Positions 1-9,682 are shown, counted from the first letter of the stretch. The stretch: DNA of 64,000 nt from Zunongwangia profunda SM-A87 (GCF_000023465.1 NC_014041.1:1013001-1077000), one strand, 5' to 3'. A program made the numbers and translations. Notes: generated by a model from the letters alone, not told the origin.

Positions 1-1906
1 TTACTTTAACTTCGTAAACACTTCCTTTCTCTGGTTTAAAAGTGATGGAATCGATTTTAGCAAGAACTTTATCGATACCTTCCTGACTGGTACCAAGAAT
101 TTCTACAATACCTTCTTCTGTAACAGGATCTTCGTTAATAACGATTTCTGTTTTTGTTTCTTTTTGTAGTTCCTGAATTACTTTACCACCTGGCCCAATT
201 AAAGCACCTATATAATCTCCAGGAATTCTTCTGGTAATAATTTTTGGAGAATGTGCTTTTACATTTGCATTTGGTTCAGCAATCGTATCGGTTAATTTTT
301 CAAGAATATGTAATCTTCCATCACGAGCCTGCTTAAGTGCCTTTACTAAAATTTCGTAGGAAAGTCCTTTAATTTTAATATCCATCTGGCAAGCGGTAAT
401 ACCATCTGCAGTACCGGTAACTTTAAAGTCCATATCCCCTAAGTGATCTTCATCACCAAGAATATCAGAAAGTACAGCGAAATCTTCGCCATCAGAGATT
501 AATCCCATAGCGATCCCTGAAACTGGTTTTTTTAGCTGAATTCCCGCATCCATTAGGGCCATTGTACCAGCACAAACAGTTGCCATAGAAGAAGAACCGT
601 TGGATTCTAAGACTTCAGAAACGACACGCACTGTATAAGGGCAATCTGAAGGGATCATTCCTTTTAATGCTCTTTGTGCAAGGTTACCGTGACCAATCTC
701 TCTTCTGGAAGTACCTCTAATAGGATAGGCTTCACCGGTAGAGAAAGGAGGGAAGTTATAATGTAAGTAGAAATTTTCTTCACCTTGTTGAGTTGGAAGA
801 TCTACCTGATTTGCTTCTCTAGAAGTACCTAGTGTTACGGTAGCAAGCGCCTGGGTTTCCCCTCTGGTAAATATAGAAGAACCGTGTGGAGAAGGTAAAT
901 AATCTACTTCACACCAGATGGGTCTGATTTCAGTAGTTTTTCTACCATCTAAACGAATTCCTTCTTTAAGAACAACGTCTCGTACTGCTTTTTTATGAGC
1001 ATCACTAAAATAAGAACTAATAAGTTTTTGTTTCTCTTCAAGTTCTTCTTCAGAAAACATCGCTAAAACTTCTTCCTTTAAATTAGAAATAGCTTCGCTT
1101 CTTTCGTGTTTGGTGCTTCCCTGCTTAGCGACATCGTAAGCTTTCTGGTAAACAGCATCGTATATTTTTTGTTTTAAATCCTCGTCTTCTTCGGTAACTT
1201 CATACTCGCGAATCTCAGTTTTTCCAGCAGCTTTTCTCAATCTTGTTTGAGCTTCACACTGAACTTTAATCGCTTCATGAGCAAATTTGATGGCTTCTGC
1301 CATTTCTTCTTCAGAAATTTCATCCATCTCACCTTCAACCATCATTACAGAATCTGCGGAAGCTCCAACCATCATATCAAGGTCGGCTTTTTCTAGCTGT
1401 TCAAAACTTGGGTTGATAACCAGTTCTCCGTCAATACGTGCTACTCTAACTTCTGAAATTGGAGTTTCAAAAGGAATGTCTGAAACCTGGATAGCGGCTG
1501 AAGCAGCTAAACCAGCCAGAGCGTCTGGCATTACTTCAGGATCATGAGACATCAACTGAATCATTACCTGAGTTTCGAACTTATAATCTTTAGGGAAAAG
1601 AGGTCTTAATACACGATCTACTAATCGCATTACAAGAATTTCTTCACTACTTGGTCTTGCTTCACGCTTAAAATATCCTCCAGGAAATCGTCCTGCTGCA
1701 GCAAATTTTTCCCGATAATCTAATGTTAAAGGGAAAAAATCCATCGTAGTAGGTGTGTAAGATGATACTACGGTACATAAAAGCATGGCGTCTCCCATTC
1801 TAACAACAACAGAGCCGTGTGCCTGTTTTGCCAGTTTTCCGGTTTCGATCGAGATTTCTCTTCCATCTCCAAGATCGATAACCTCTTTAAAAGTTTGTGG
1901 AATCAT
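1..1906 (-). CDS. pnp: polyribonucleotide nucleotidyltransferase (PNPase), C-terminus beyond window
   Basis: 3'-5' phosphorolytic exoribonuclease of mRNA decay. Reading leftward from ATG at 1906, about 634 codons are open to the window edge. Both RNase PH-like domains are visible (the second with [12 protein letters not shown] and [16 protein letters not shown]), followed by a KH domain with the GXXG loop IGPGGK. Flavobacterial PNPases are about 700-750 aa, so only the S1 domain should lie outside the window. rpsO lies upstream on the same strand, the usual rpsO-pnp order, but a strong terminator separates them and pnp has a roughly 240-base leader with a possible fold. Identity is certain; the missing end is an edge effect, not a truncation. 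Confidence 0.97.
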   Translation of the reverse strand, partial: MIPQTFKEVIDLGDGREISIETGKLAKQAHGSVVVRMGDAMLLCTVVSSYTPTTMDFFPLTLDYREKFAAAGRFPGGYFKREARPSSEEILVMRLVDRVLRPLFPKDYKFETQVMIQLMSHDPEVMPDALAGLAASAAIQVSDIPFETPISEVRVARIDGELVINPSFEQLEKADLDMMVGASADSVMMVEGEMDEISEEEMAEAIKFAHEAIKVQCEAQTRLRKAAGKTEIREYEVTEEDEDLKQKIYDAVYQKAYDVAKQGSTKHERSEAISNLKEEVLAMFSEEELEEKQKLISSYFSDAHKKAVRDVVLKEGIRLDGRKTTEIRPIWCEVDYLPSPHGSSIFTRGETQALATVTLGTSREANQVDLPTQQGEENFYLHYNFPPFSTGEAYPIRGTSRREIGHGNLAQRALKGMIPSDCPYTVRVVSEVLESNGSSSMATVCAGTMALMDAGIQLKKPVSGIAMGLISDGEDFAVLSDILGDEDHLGDMDFKVTGTADGITACQMDIKIKGLSYEILVKALKQARDGRLHILEKLTDTIAEPNANVKAHSPKIITRRIPGDYIGALIGPGGKVIQELQKETKTEIVINEDPVTEEGIVEILGTSQEGIDKVLAKIDSITFKPEKGSVYEVKV

Positions 1907-1960
1907 AAATTTTGAATATTTGATCTGAATAACTTCACCAGATCTATTTTGTTAAACAAA

Positions 1961-2019
1961 GGTCTTTCCGTCTTTATCTGGACGGCCAGGAGTTGTGTTG
2001 TTGTCGTTGCAGGCAGACC
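1961..2019 (-). promoter_or_regulatory. possible structured leader of pnp
   Basis: Two nested inverted repeats lie about 55-115 bases upstream of the pnp start: GGTCT (1961-1965) with AGACC (2015-2019), and inside it CCGTC (1968-1972) with GACGG (1981-1985). PNPase of E. coli represses its own mRNA through a leader stem-loop; a similar role here is inference only. Confidence 0.3.
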
Positions 2020-2116
2020 AATGAAAAACTACCCTTTTTGGGTGACAATTTCTAAAATAGGAGTCATCCTAAATTGTAAAGAACTTATTTTTGGGTATTT
2101 ACAGCTACCCAGACTG

Positions 2117-2144
2117 TATAAAAAAAGGGGGCAAAAAGCCCCCT
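2117..2144 (-). terminator. rho-independent terminator of rpsO
   Basis: A 7-bp perfect stem AGGGGGC / GCCCCCT with an AAAAA loop (2126-2144) is followed, on the minus strand, by a T-run (2117-2126). It starts 5 bases after the rpsO stop codon, so rpsO-pnp cotranscription would need readthrough. Confidence 0.9.
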
Positions 2145-2149
2145 GAAAA

Positions 2150-2419
2150 TTATTTTCTTAATCCTAGTTCCTTAATAATGGCACGATATCTCATGATATC
2201 CTTTTTCATTAAGTAATCAAGAAGGCTTCTTCTTTTACCTACCAATCTTACTAGAGAACGCTCTGTATTAAAATCTTTACGATTACTTTTTAAGTGATCA
2301 GATAAGTGAGAGATTCTGTAAGTGAATAATGCAATTTGTCCTTCAGCGGAACCAGTGTTGGATTTTCCTTCACCGTACTTTTCGAAGATTTCTTCCTTCT
2401 TTTCTTTAGTTAAATACAT
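2150..2419 (-). CDS. rpsO: 30S ribosomal protein S15
   Basis: 89 aa, the normal length for S15, which binds 16S rRNA in the small-subunit platform. The conserved block GSAEGQIALFTYRI and the C-terminal LVGKRRSLLDYL are present. ATG at 2419. The leader carries a -7 box at 2472-2479 and a compact hairpin at 2450-2466; S15 is known in several bacteria to repress its own translation through leader structure. Followed directly by a strong terminator and then pnp. Confidence 0.98.
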   Translation of the reverse strand: MYLTKEKKEEIFEKYGEGKSNTGSAEGQIALFTYRISHLSDHLKSNRKDFNTERSLVRLVGKRRSLLDYLMKKDIMRYRAIIKELGLRK

Positions 2420-2449
2420 TCCAATATTATTTAAATGATTTTTATGTAT

Positions 2450-2466
2450 TGACAGCTTTTCTGTCA
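2450..2466 (-). promoter_or_regulatory. hairpin in the rpsO 5' leader
   Basis: Perfect 6-bp stem TGACAG / CTGTCA with a five-base loop, about 30 bases upstream of the rpsO ATG and just inside the predicted transcript. It may be an S15 autoregulation site; this is inferred from position only. Confidence 0.35.
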
Positions 2467-2471
2467 GGCCG

Positions 2472-2479
2472 CAAATGTA
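2472..2479 (-). promoter_or_regulatory. rpsO promoter, -7 box
   Basis: TACATTTG on the minus strand matches the Bacteroidota -7 consensus TAnnTTTG, about 50 bases upstream of the rpsO start. Confidence 0.55.
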
Positions 2480-2629
2480 CTACTTTTTTGTATAAATGCT
2501 ATTTATTCTTGGAATTTTATTGCCACAGGGCAAGGGATATAATACTGTTTTCCTATTCACTAATGTTTAAAAAGGGTTCCAAATGTATATCTCTTATTCT
2601 TGCCTTGATATTCTTTGTTTTTATTGCTT

Positions 2630-3493
2630 TTAAGCTCTTACCGGTTGATTTTGGATAAGATCCAGGTAAAGATTTACTTTATTCTTAAGTTCAGATCTTT
2701 TAGTGATAAAATCTAAAAACCCGTGTTCTTTCAAAAATTCTGAGGTTTGGAAATCTTTTGGAAGGTCTTTACCTGTTGTGTCCTTAACGACACGAGGTCC
2801 GGCAAACCCAATAAGTGCGCCAGGTTCAGAAATATTAATATCCCCTAACATCGCAAACGAAGCGGTCGTTCCTCCCGTGGTAGGATCTGTACATAAAGAA
2901 ATATAAGGAAGTTTAGCTTCAGCTAATTGCGCTAATTTTACTGAAGTTTTAGCTAGCTGCATTAAAGAAAGAGCAGCTTCCTGCATTCTGGCACCACCAG
3001 ATTTAGAAATGATCATAAAAGGCAGGTTGTTTTTGATCGCATAATCTGCAGCTCGTGCGATTTTTTCACCTACCACAGAACCCATAGAACCTCCAATAAA
3101 TTTAAAATCCATGCAGGCAATAACAAGTTCTTTTCCTTTAGATTTTCCTACGGCTGTTCTTACGGCATCTTTAAGTCCTGTTTTATCCTGAGCTGTTTTT
3201 AAACGATCAGTATATTTTTTGGTATCCTTAAAGTTAAGCGGATCTTTGGCAGAAAGTCCTTTATCTAATTCTTTGTATTTGTTGTCATCAAAAAGAATCT
3301 GGAAATATTCGTTACTCCCTATTCTTACATGATATCCGTCTTCAGGACTTACATAGAAATTGCTTTCTAATTGTTCTGCATCAACGATTTTTCCGGTTGG
3401 GGACTTATACCATAAGCCTTTAGGAACATCCTTTTTCTCCTCAGTAGGGGTTTGGATACCTTTTTGTGTTCTTTTAAACCAAGCAGCAGCCAT
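2630..3493 (-). CDS. accD: acetyl-CoA carboxylase carboxyltransferase subunit beta
   Basis: Beta half of the carboxyltransferase that makes malonyl-CoA, first step of fatty acid synthesis. 287 aa. Crotonase-fold blocks are clear: [15 protein letters not shown] (about 134-148), [15 protein letters not shown] (about 165-179) and [15 protein letters not shown] (about 204-218). Odd point: AccD normally has an N-terminal Cys4 zinc ribbon, but the matching stretch (residues about 26-58, [12 protein letters not shown] to [12 protein letters not shown]) has no cysteine; serines and others stand in their place. From memory this is shared by Flavobacteriia. Downstream of fbaA on the same strand but after a terminator, so probably transcribed alone. 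Confidence 0.96.
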   Translation of the reverse strand: MAAAWFKRTQKGIQTPTEEKKDVPKGLWYKSPTGKIVDAEQLESNFYVSPEDGYHVRIGSNEYFQILFDDNKYKELDKGLSAKDPLNFKDTKKYTDRLKTAQDKTGLKDAVRTAVGKSKGKELVIACMDFKFIGGSMGSVVGEKIARAADYAIKNNLPFMIISKSGGARMQEAALSLMQLAKTSVKLAQLAEAKLPYISLCTDPTTGGTTASFAMLGDINISEPGALIGFAGPRVVKDTTGKDLPKDFQTSEFLKEHGFLDFITKRSELKNKVNLYLDLIQNQPVRA

Positions 3494-3562
3494 AGTATTT
3501 CAGGTTTTTATCTCTTCCGTTCAATCAGCTTCATTTACGAAAGAGCAATTAATATCAAAAAA

Positions 3563-3598
3563 TAAAAAAACAGCTGAAATTAGATAATCTCAGCTGTT
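3563..3598 (-). terminator. rho-independent terminator of fbaA
   Basis: 9-bp stem AACAGCTGA / TCAGCTGTT (3569-3577 with 3590-3598), followed on the minus strand by a T-run. It lies 15 bases after the fbaA stop. Confidence 0.85.
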
Positions 3599-3612
3599 CG
3601 TTAAGCTTATTC

Positions 3613-4680
3613 TTATAAAGTATTTACATTGTTAAGATCTTCGAAAGCTTTCTTTAAACGAGCTTTAAAAGTTAGTTCTCCTTCACGTACCCATTTTCTT
3701 GGGTCATAGTACTTTTTGTTAGGAGAATCTTCACCATCAGGGTTACCAATTTGCGAAGCAAGATAATCCTTGTTGTCGCTCATGTAATCTCTAATTCCTT
3801 CCAGGTATGCATATTGAAGATCTGTGTCGATATTCATTTTAATCACTCCGTATCCAATAGCCTCACGAATTTCTTCTACTGTAGACCCACTACCACCATG
3901 GAAAACAAAGTCGATGTGGTTTTCTTCAACATTGTATTTTTTTGTGATGTATTCTTGAGAGTCTCTTAGGATAGTTGGTGTAAGTTTTACGTTTCCAGGT
4001 TTGTAAACTCCATGAACGTTTCCAAAAGCAGCAGCGATAGTGAACTGGTCACTAACTTTGCTTAATTCTTCATAAGCGAAAGCTACTTCCTCTGGTTGTG
4101 TATATAATTTGGAAGCATCAACATCACTGTTATCAACTCCGTCTTCTTCACCACCGGTAATACCTAACTCAATTTCAAGAGTCATTCCCATCTTGCTCAT
4201 ACGCTCAAGATATTTTTTACAAATCTCAAGGTTTTCTTCCAGGGGTTCTTCACTTAAATCGATCATGTGAGAACTATAAAGTGGTTTTCCGGTTTTTTCG
4301 AAATGCGCTTCGCTGGCATCCAGTAAACCATCAATCCATGGTAAAAGTTTTTTGGCACAATGATCTGTATGCATAATTACGGTAGCTCCATAAGCTTCAG
4401 CTAATGTTTGTACATGTTTTGCACCGGCAATACCGCCAGCGATTGCAGCTTTTTGACCTTCGTTAGAAAGACCTTTACCACCATTAAATTGTGCACCTCC
4501 GTTAGAAAATTGAATAATAACAGGAGAATTTAATTCAGCAGCAGTTTCTAATACAGCATTAATACTGCTTGAGCTAATTACGTTTACAGCAGGAAGAGCA
4601 AAGCCTTTCTCTTTAGCGTAATTAAATATTTCTTGTACTTCTTTTCCGGTTGCTACACCAGGTTTAATGTTGTGACTCAT
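3613..4680 (-). CDS. fbaA: class II fructose-bisphosphate aldolase
   Basis: Zinc-dependent aldolase that splits fructose-1,6-bisphosphate into dihydroxyacetone phosphate and glyceraldehyde-3-phosphate. 355 aa, typical for the long (class IIA) form. Visible motifs are HTDHCAKK (about 104-111; zinc ligand and catalytic Asp), GGEEDGVDNS (about 176-185), HGGSGS (about 261-266) and NIDTDLQ (about 283-289), which bind metal and substrate phosphates. A -7 box (4703-4710) sits just upstream of the ATG, and a terminator follows, so it looks monocistronic. Other glycolytic genes in the window (tpiA, gpmI) are unlinked. Confidence 0.97.
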   Translation of the reverse strand: MSHNIKPGVATGKEVQEIFNYAKEKGFALPAVNVISSSSINAVLETAAELNSPVIIQFSNGGAQFNGGKGLSNEGQKAAIAGGIAGAKHVQTLAEAYGATVIMHTDHCAKKLLPWIDGLLDASEAHFEKTGKPLYSSHMIDLSEEPLEENLEICKKYLERMSKMGMTLEIELGITGGEEDGVDNSDVDASKLYTQPEEVAFAYEELSKVSDQFTIAAAFGNVHGVYKPGNVKLTPTILRDSQEYITKKYNVEENHIDFVFHGGSGSTVEEIREAIGYGVIKMNIDTDLQYAYLEGIRDYMSDNKDYLASQIGNPDGEDSPNKKYYDPRKWVREGELTFKARLKKAFEDLNNVNTL

Positions 4681-4702
4681 AATTTAAGTTGAATTAGGTT
4701 TA

Positions 4703-4710
4703 CAAAAATA
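4703..4710 (-). promoter_or_regulatory. fbaA promoter, -7 box
   Basis: TATTTTTG on the minus strand, 22 bases upstream of the fbaA ATG, in the short gap after tamL. Confidence 0.5.
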
Positions 4711-4725
4711 ATAAAATAAACTGGC

Positions 4726-7293
4726 TTAGAAAGGATAATTGATCCCAACATTATATACTGCACTACCAAAATTATATTCTTTAAACCATCTGTTACCTAA
4801 TACTCTGGCAGGATTGTAAGTTTTAAAACCAATGTCAAAACGAAGGATAAAGAAATTAAAGTCGTAGCGTAAACCAAAACCAGAACCTACGGCAAGATCC
4901 TGCAGGTCTGCAAAAGACGTAAAGGTAGAAGCATCGTCTTCTACTATATCAAGTACATTCCAGATATTGCCTATATCAACAAAAAATGCACTATTTAAAG
5001 ATCCAAAAAGATTATAGCGGTGTTCAATATTAAACGCTAGTTTCATGTTGGCTTCATTAAATTCATTACGTCCTCCACTGCTCCCCGGTCCAAGGTCATA
5101 GGCTTGCCATGCGCGATTATCATTAGGGCCACCGGCAAAGAAACTTCGGGTAAAAGGGATGCTGTTGGCGTTTCCGTAAGGGATAGCGACCCCGCCAAAA
5201 GCTCTAATGGCAAAAATGTTATCATGCCCCAAATCCCAGTGTTTGATAAAATCGACTTCCGGTTTTACATATTGTGAAAAATTTACGCCTAAGATATCGT
5301 AATTGCCATTTTGATTTTTATCCAGATTGGCAATACCGGCTACTGCCGATAAAAAGTTTCCCGCAGTTTCAATTTTAAAACGAAATCGGGTAAACTCGCG
5401 GTCGTAAAGATTATCTTTTGTATTCCATAAATACGTATAGTTAGAAGCGAAAATTAAATTGTTTTCTGTAAGTCGTTGTTTTCTTTCCCCAATATTTCTA
5501 ACGATCTGCGATTGTTCATTGGTTAATCCTGTAGTAGCGCTACGATTATTCTGAATATCATTTATAAAGGCATCAGCGCCATTAGGAATGGTAAGATTTC
5601 CGTTACCGTTTAAATATGCGGGATCAGTAACCACATTCACAGAGTTTACAACTTCGTTTAGATCCTGATACGAGCTGCGATAGACATTAAAATAATTAGC
5701 AGCATTAAGGTTTCTTACGTATTGAATATCCAGCAAATCAAAACTGTTTGAAAGCTTTCTGGAAGGGGACCATTTATAATTCAATTCTCCTGTAATGTTT
5801 TGTTTATCAAGCCCAATATTGGTCTGTGTGCTTACCCCAAGACTTAAAGAGGTAAACGGAGACATATATTTTGGAATAAATCTTTCGGTATTAAAGGGTA
5901 AAAATATCCTGGGAAAACTTAGGCTTACGTCCGCTCCAATTTCGGTAATATCAAAAAACTGATCCTGGTTACTGGAAGTTACAGCATCTTTAGAAGATCC
6001 TACGCTACCCCGGGCCGAAATTTCGAAATTTTCAGCACCACCAAAAACATTTCGTATTAATAAAGAACCTCCAAAACCAATTCCAAATTGCTGGATATTG
6101 GACTGAGAAACGTCAAAATTGAACCCTAACGAATATTTTTGTTGCGGAGTTAAGAAAATATTGGTAATTAAATCGGTGCCGGTGCTATCTGCCGGGTCTG
6201 GCATGTACTGGATATTAGGATATTTAAAAACACGATAAGAATTTAGACGGTTATAAGTACGGGTGCGATCAATATCACGGTAAATTCGCCCGGGCCTTAT
6301 AAAAATAGCATCAGTAATAGCATCGGGTTTAAAATCCAGCTCGTCATAGGAATATAGATAATAACCACCCTTTACCTGTGCACTATCTAAAAGAGGTTTA
6401 TTTTTATTTACAAATTTATAATCGGTAATAATGTTTACCCTACTAATTTTGTGAATTTTAAATGTTTTTTTTACCGTATCTTCTTCACTAGTTGGTAAAT
6501 CACCAATAATAACGCTGGTATTTACATTGTGATTAGTATTAATGGTATCAGCATCAAAACTTATATATTCCTGTTCGAAATCATAAATTCCATTATTTCT
6601 GAATAGGGTAGTTAAACGATCTCTTTCGGCATTAAAATCTAAGGTTTTGTATTGTACGCCAGATTTTATGAGTGAGTTTTGGTCGTGTTTCTTATAAATA
6701 GAATCCAGTACAGGAGAACTAATCCTGGTTTTTATAGAATCGATATCATAAGGCGTTCCAGTCTCTACAAAATATTCAACACGGGCACGTTTTTCTTTAT
6801 TTAAAGGGATTACCTCAGATTTGGTTTCTACGTTAAACCAGCCATTATTCCAGTAATAAGATTTCAATTTTTCTTCAGAATCCTGAATGTCTTTACTTCG
6901 AACTGTCACCGGTGCTTCACCGGTTCTCTTAATCCAGGCATTAAAATCTTTTTTATTTTGGATTAACTGGTCAAATTGTTTTCTAGAGAGCCGGTTTACC
7001 AGCCTCCTGAATTTGACGGAGTCCTGAATATATTTTTTATTTAATACCGAATCGATATGGGGCCTGGCCAGGTTGTAAAAGTGTAAACGTAAAGGAATGC
7101 CAAGTAAACGGGTGTTGGGCTCTTTGTCTAATTGGTTGTAAATATTTGCCTGACTAATTTTATCACCATTTACAAAAATTTCGTTTTTCTCTAATAGTTG
7201 CTGGTTCTCGTCTAAGCGTTTTACCGCATCACACGAAAATATAAAAAAGAGAACTAAAAAAAATAATGATATTTTTGCGAAAAGCCTTTTCAA
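4726..7293 (-). CDS. tamL: Omp85-family outer-membrane lipoprotein TamL
   Basis: 855 aa. It starts with a lipoprotein signal (FFLVLFFIFSC, lipid-anchored Cys about residue 21), then a POTRA-like periplasmic region, then a C-terminal Omp85 beta-barrel (from about residue 380 to the end, GINYPF). In Bacteroidota this lipidated TamA/BamA relative is called TamL and is thought to act with TamB in outer-membrane biogenesis or lipid transport; tamB is not visible here. Start codon is TTG at 7293 (an ATG just upstream is out of frame). A -7 box lies at 7314-7321. Family is firm; the TamL subtype rests on the lipobox. Confidence 0.85.
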   Translation of the reverse strand: MKRLFAKISLFFLVLFFIFSCDAVKRLDENQQLLEKNEIFVNGDKISQANIYNQLDKEPNTRLLGIPLRLHFYNLARPHIDSVLNKKYIQDSVKFRRLVNRLSRKQFDQLIQNKKDFNAWIKRTGEAPVTVRSKDIQDSEEKLKSYYWNNGWFNVETKSEVIPLNKEKRARVEYFVETGTPYDIDSIKTRISSPVLDSIYKKHDQNSLIKSGVQYKTLDFNAERDRLTTLFRNNGIYDFEQEYISFDADTINTNHNVNTSVIIGDLPTSEEDTVKKTFKIHKISRVNIITDYKFVNKNKPLLDSAQVKGGYYLYSYDELDFKPDAITDAIFIRPGRIYRDIDRTRTYNRLNSYRVFKYPNIQYMPDPADSTGTDLITNIFLTPQQKYSLGFNFDVSQSNIQQFGIGFGGSLLIRNVFGGAENFEISARGSVGSSKDAVTSSNQDQFFDITEIGADVSLSFPRIFLPFNTERFIPKYMSPFTSLSLGVSTQTNIGLDKQNITGELNYKWSPSRKLSNSFDLLDIQYVRNLNAANYFNVYRSSYQDLNEVVNSVNVVTDPAYLNGNGNLTIPNGADAFINDIQNNRSATTGLTNEQSQIVRNIGERKQRLTENNLIFASNYTYLWNTKDNLYDREFTRFRFKIETAGNFLSAVAGIANLDKNQNGNYDILGVNFSQYVKPEVDFIKHWDLGHDNIFAIRAFGGVAIPYGNANSIPFTRSFFAGGPNDNRAWQAYDLGPGSSGGRNEFNEANMKLAFNIEHRYNLFGSLNSAFFVDIGNIWNVLDIVEDDASTFTSFADLQDLAVGSGFGLRYDFNFFILRFDIGFKTYNPARVLGNRWFKEYNFGSAVYNVGINYPF

Positions 7294-7313
7294 ACATTAG
7301 GTTTTAAAATGAT

Positions 7314-7321
7314 CAAAAATA
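7314..7321 (-). promoter_or_regulatory. tamL promoter, -7 box
   Basis: TATTTTTG on the minus strand, 20 bases before the TTG start, in the 38-base gap to the divergent methyltransferase gene. Confidence 0.5.
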
Positions 7322-7331
7322 CATTTTTTGG

Positions 7332-8054
7332 ATGGTTAGTAAAAGCCAAATTAAATTAATAACGAGCCTGGGTCAAAAAAAGTACCGACAAAAAAATGGA
7401 CTTTTTGTGGCTGAAGGAATCAAAGTAATCCGGGAGCTTTTAAATTCTGATTTTCGATTAGACAAACTATTTGCTTCTGAAACCATTTTTGATATTTCTA
7501 AAGATCAGTTTGTTTTGACTGAGGAACGCGATTTAAAGAAAATCAGTTTTCTTAAAACACCACAAACAGCTCTTGGGCTTTTTAAAATTCCGCAACAAAA
7601 CCTTGGAGTTTTAGAGGATCTAACTGTCGCCTTAGATGGCGTACGTGATCCTGGAAATCTGGGTACAATAATTAGGCTTTGCGATTGGTTTGGGGTTAAA
7701 AATCTGGTGTGTAGTACAGATACGGTAGATTGTTTTAATCCAAAAGTAATCCAGTCTACCATGGGGTCCATCACCAGAGTAAATGTGGTTTATAAAAACC
7801 TTTCTGAATTTCTACAATCTCAGGATATAGTGAGTTACGGTACCTTTATGGATGGTGAAAATGTATATCAAAAAAGGCTTCAGCAAAAATCTGTTTTAGT
7901 TTTAGGAAACGAGGCTAATGGAATTAATCCGGAAATTGAAAATTTGATTTCAGAAAAAATCAGTATTCCACAATTCGGAAAATCTCAAGAAACCGAAAGT
8001 TTAAATGTAGCAACAGCTACAGCAATTTTCTTAAGTGAATTCCGCAGAAATTAA
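7332..8054 (+). CDS. TrmH/SpoU-family RNA 2'-O-methyltransferase
   Basis: 240 aa SPOUT enzyme that methylates ribose 2'-OH in rRNA or tRNA using SAM. An N-terminal substrate-binding region (about 1-95, with GLFVAEGIKVIREL) precedes the knotted catalytic domain. Its three motifs are DGVRDPGNLGTIIR (about 103-116), VLGNEANGI (about 188-196) and ESLNVATATAIFLSEF (about 221-236). The target nucleotide cannot be told from sequence. Divergent from tamL with a 38-base gap. Confidence 0.92.
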   Translation: MVSKSQIKLITSLGQKKYRQKNGLFVAEGIKVIRELLNSDFRLDKLFASETIFDISKDQFVLTEERDLKKISFLKTPQTALGLFKIPQQNLGVLEDLTVALDGVRDPGNLGTIIRLCDWFGVKNLVCSTDTVDCFNPKVIQSTMGSITRVNVVYKNLSEFLQSQDIVSYGTFMDGENVYQKRLQQKSVLVLGNEANGINPEIENLISEKISIPQFGKSQETESLNVATATAIFLSEFRRN

Positions 8055-8190
8055 CTTATAACCCTAAATTTTATGACTGGGCTTTCTTGCATTCAATTTG
8101 AAATTGGTAAAAAGAAAGGTTCCAATTTTAAATCTGGGGGTTTGGGCCAGTGATTATAATTTTCTTCTGAAAGAAGTTTGTTATCGAATC

Positions 8191-8910
8191 TTATTGAAAA
8201 GTGAAATTTAAAAATATGGCCCGGGTGGTCATTTTATCAATATTGCCGGTAAACTGACTATTTGGAGTGTCATCACGAACCAACTCATCGTTAAAACCAA
8301 ACACGCCGCGAATAGAAGGCGTGAATTTAAAATAATAAAGATAGAAATCAATACCAAAACCAATTTCCCAGTTATAATTATTAGTCGTCATTCTAAATTG
8401 CCCATCGTAATTATCATCGGCTTTATCTTCATTGCTGGAAAGATTAGCCGAATAAGAAACTCCACCAATTATAAAGGGCCTAAAATTATTTAAACGATTC
8501 GTATTGATTTTTAACAAAAGCGGTACGTGAATATAGGTAGAATTAATCTCCCGATACCTGTTTTCTTCATTTACACCATTTCCTAAAGGAAAATAAAAAC
8601 CTCTGGAAGCAAAATTTACGCCCGGTTGTAATCGTAAATCAAGATTTTTGTGAAGTTTTAAGTTTCCTAAAAGGCCAACGTTAAAACCAATATTTCGCTG
8701 TATGCCTACCTCACGGCCGGTACGAGGACTAGGGTCATACTCATCATACTTAAAGTTGAAATCATAAGTGTTGAAACCAAGAAAATAACCCCAGGACCAC
8801 CGTTTATTGTCGATATCTACACTTTGCTGAACTTTTTCTTTAGAAAAAAGCTGTGCCTGCGTCTGTGTAAACGAGAATAGAATGATGAGTAGTAAGAAAT
8901 ATCGTATCAT
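8191..8910 (-). CDS. porT: type IX secretion system protein PorT
   Basis: 239 aa from ATG at 8910 (MIRYFLLLIILFSFTQTQAQ), which gives a clean signal peptide; a longer frame to 8955 would overlap ubiE. The rest reads as a small outer-membrane beta-barrel, with alternating strands and aromatic residues, ending in a terminal Phe-Gln strand (AIFLNFTFQ). PorT (SprT) is a required T9SS component, and porT directly downstream of ubiE is a common flavobacterial order. The gap to the ubiE stop is 16 bases, so they are probably cotranscribed. The generic alternative is an outer-membrane protein of the PorT/OMP_b-brl_2 family. Confidence 0.85.
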   Translation of the reverse strand: MIRYFLLLIILFSFTQTQAQLFSKEKVQQSVDIDNKRWSWGYFLGFNTYDFNFKYDEYDPSPRTGREVGIQRNIGFNVGLLGNLKLHKNLDLRLQPGVNFASRGFYFPLGNGVNEENRYREINSTYIHVPLLLKINTNRLNNFRPFIIGGVSYSANLSSNEDKADDNYDGQFRMTTNNYNWEIGFGIDFYLYYFKFTPSIRGVFGFNDELVRDDTPNSQFTGNIDKMTTRAIFLNFTFQ

Positions 8911-8926
8911 ACAATTACCTTGATAA

Positions 8927-9658
8927 TTACTTCGATGCATTATAAATGGTTGCAACTCCTAAAGTTTGTGGATTACTTGCTACAGATATAAACCCAATTT
9001 TCTTTAAAATATTGTTGAATTTTTCTCCATATGGAAATTCGGCTGCACTTTTACTTAAATAGGTGTAGGCTTCTTTGTCTTTAGAAAATAATTTTCCGAT
9101 AGTTGGTAAAATAAAACTGCTATAAAATTTATATCCTTGTTTAAATGGAAATTTAGTAGGTACCGAGGTTTCCAGTACTATAAATAATCCACCTTTCTTT
9201 AGTACCCGGTAAATTTCTGATAAGCCAAGTTCCAGTGTTTCAAAATTCCGAACCCCAAAAGCTACAGTGATGACATCAAAAGAATTGTCATCAAAAGGTA
9301 AAGCCTCAGAATCTCCCTGGATCATTTCGATCTTGGTTTGCAGGTTTTTGGACATAATCTTTTTACGTCCTACTTTTAGCATGCCTTCAGAAAGGTCTAA
9401 GCCTACAATTTTTTTTGCGTTAGCAGCTTCAGCGATCTGGATGGCAAGATCTCCGGTACCTGTAGCGATATCCAAAACAGTCTCTGGCTGGTGATCTTTG
9501 GCCATTTGTACCACTTTTTTTCTCCAGCTCACATCGGTTCCCATAGAAATAACCCGGTTTAAGCCATCATAATTTCCAGAGATATTATCGAACATTTGTT
9601 CTACCTGCTGCTTTTTGCTTTGAGAAGAACCTTGATACGGAGTTACTTTTTTGCCCAT
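8927..9658 (-). CDS. ubiE: demethylmenaquinone methyltransferase
   Basis: SAM-dependent C-methyltransferase for the last step of menaquinone synthesis; Bacteroidota make menaquinone rather than ubiquinone. 243 aa, normal length. The SAM site is seen in [17 protein letters not shown] (about 61-77), GLDLSEGML (about 85-93) and the family signature [12 protein letters not shown] (about 131-142), plus [14 protein letters not shown]. First gene of a likely ubiE-porT pair, with a -7 box at 9675-9682. The NADH dehydrogenase encoded further right reduces the quinone this enzyme completes. Confidence 0.95.
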   Translation of the reverse strand: MGKKVTPYQGSSQSKKQQVEQMFDNISGNYDGLNRVISMGTDVSWRKKVVQMAKDHQPETVLDIATGTGDLAIQIAEAANAKKIVGLDLSEGMLKVGRKKIMSKNLQTKIEMIQGDSEALPFDDNSFDVITVAFGVRNFETLELGLSEIYRVLKKGGLFIVLETSVPTKFPFKQGYKFYSSFILPTIGKLFSKDKEAYTYLSKSAAEFPYGEKFNNILKKIGFISVASNPQTLGVATIYNASK

Positions 9659-9674
9659 TTTTGCAATTTTGGAT

Positions 9675-9682
9675 CAAAGATA
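9675..9682 (-). promoter_or_regulatory. ubiE-porT promoter, -7 box
   Basis: TATCTTTG on the minus strand, 16 bases upstream of the ubiE ATG. Confidence 0.5.

Noticed and set aside
1287..1547. 86-codon plus-strand frame rich in Ser/Ile
   Set aside because: It is the complement of the conserved RNase PH domain of pnp, with low-complexity composition typical of an antisense shadow.
1949..2146. 65-codon plus-strand frame between rpsO and pnp
   Set aside because: It runs into the rpsO terminator hairpin, has no family features and no promoter.
8911..8955. Longer porT start at 8955
   Set aside because: It would overlap ubiE by 29 bases and put 15 polar residues in front of a normal signal peptide.
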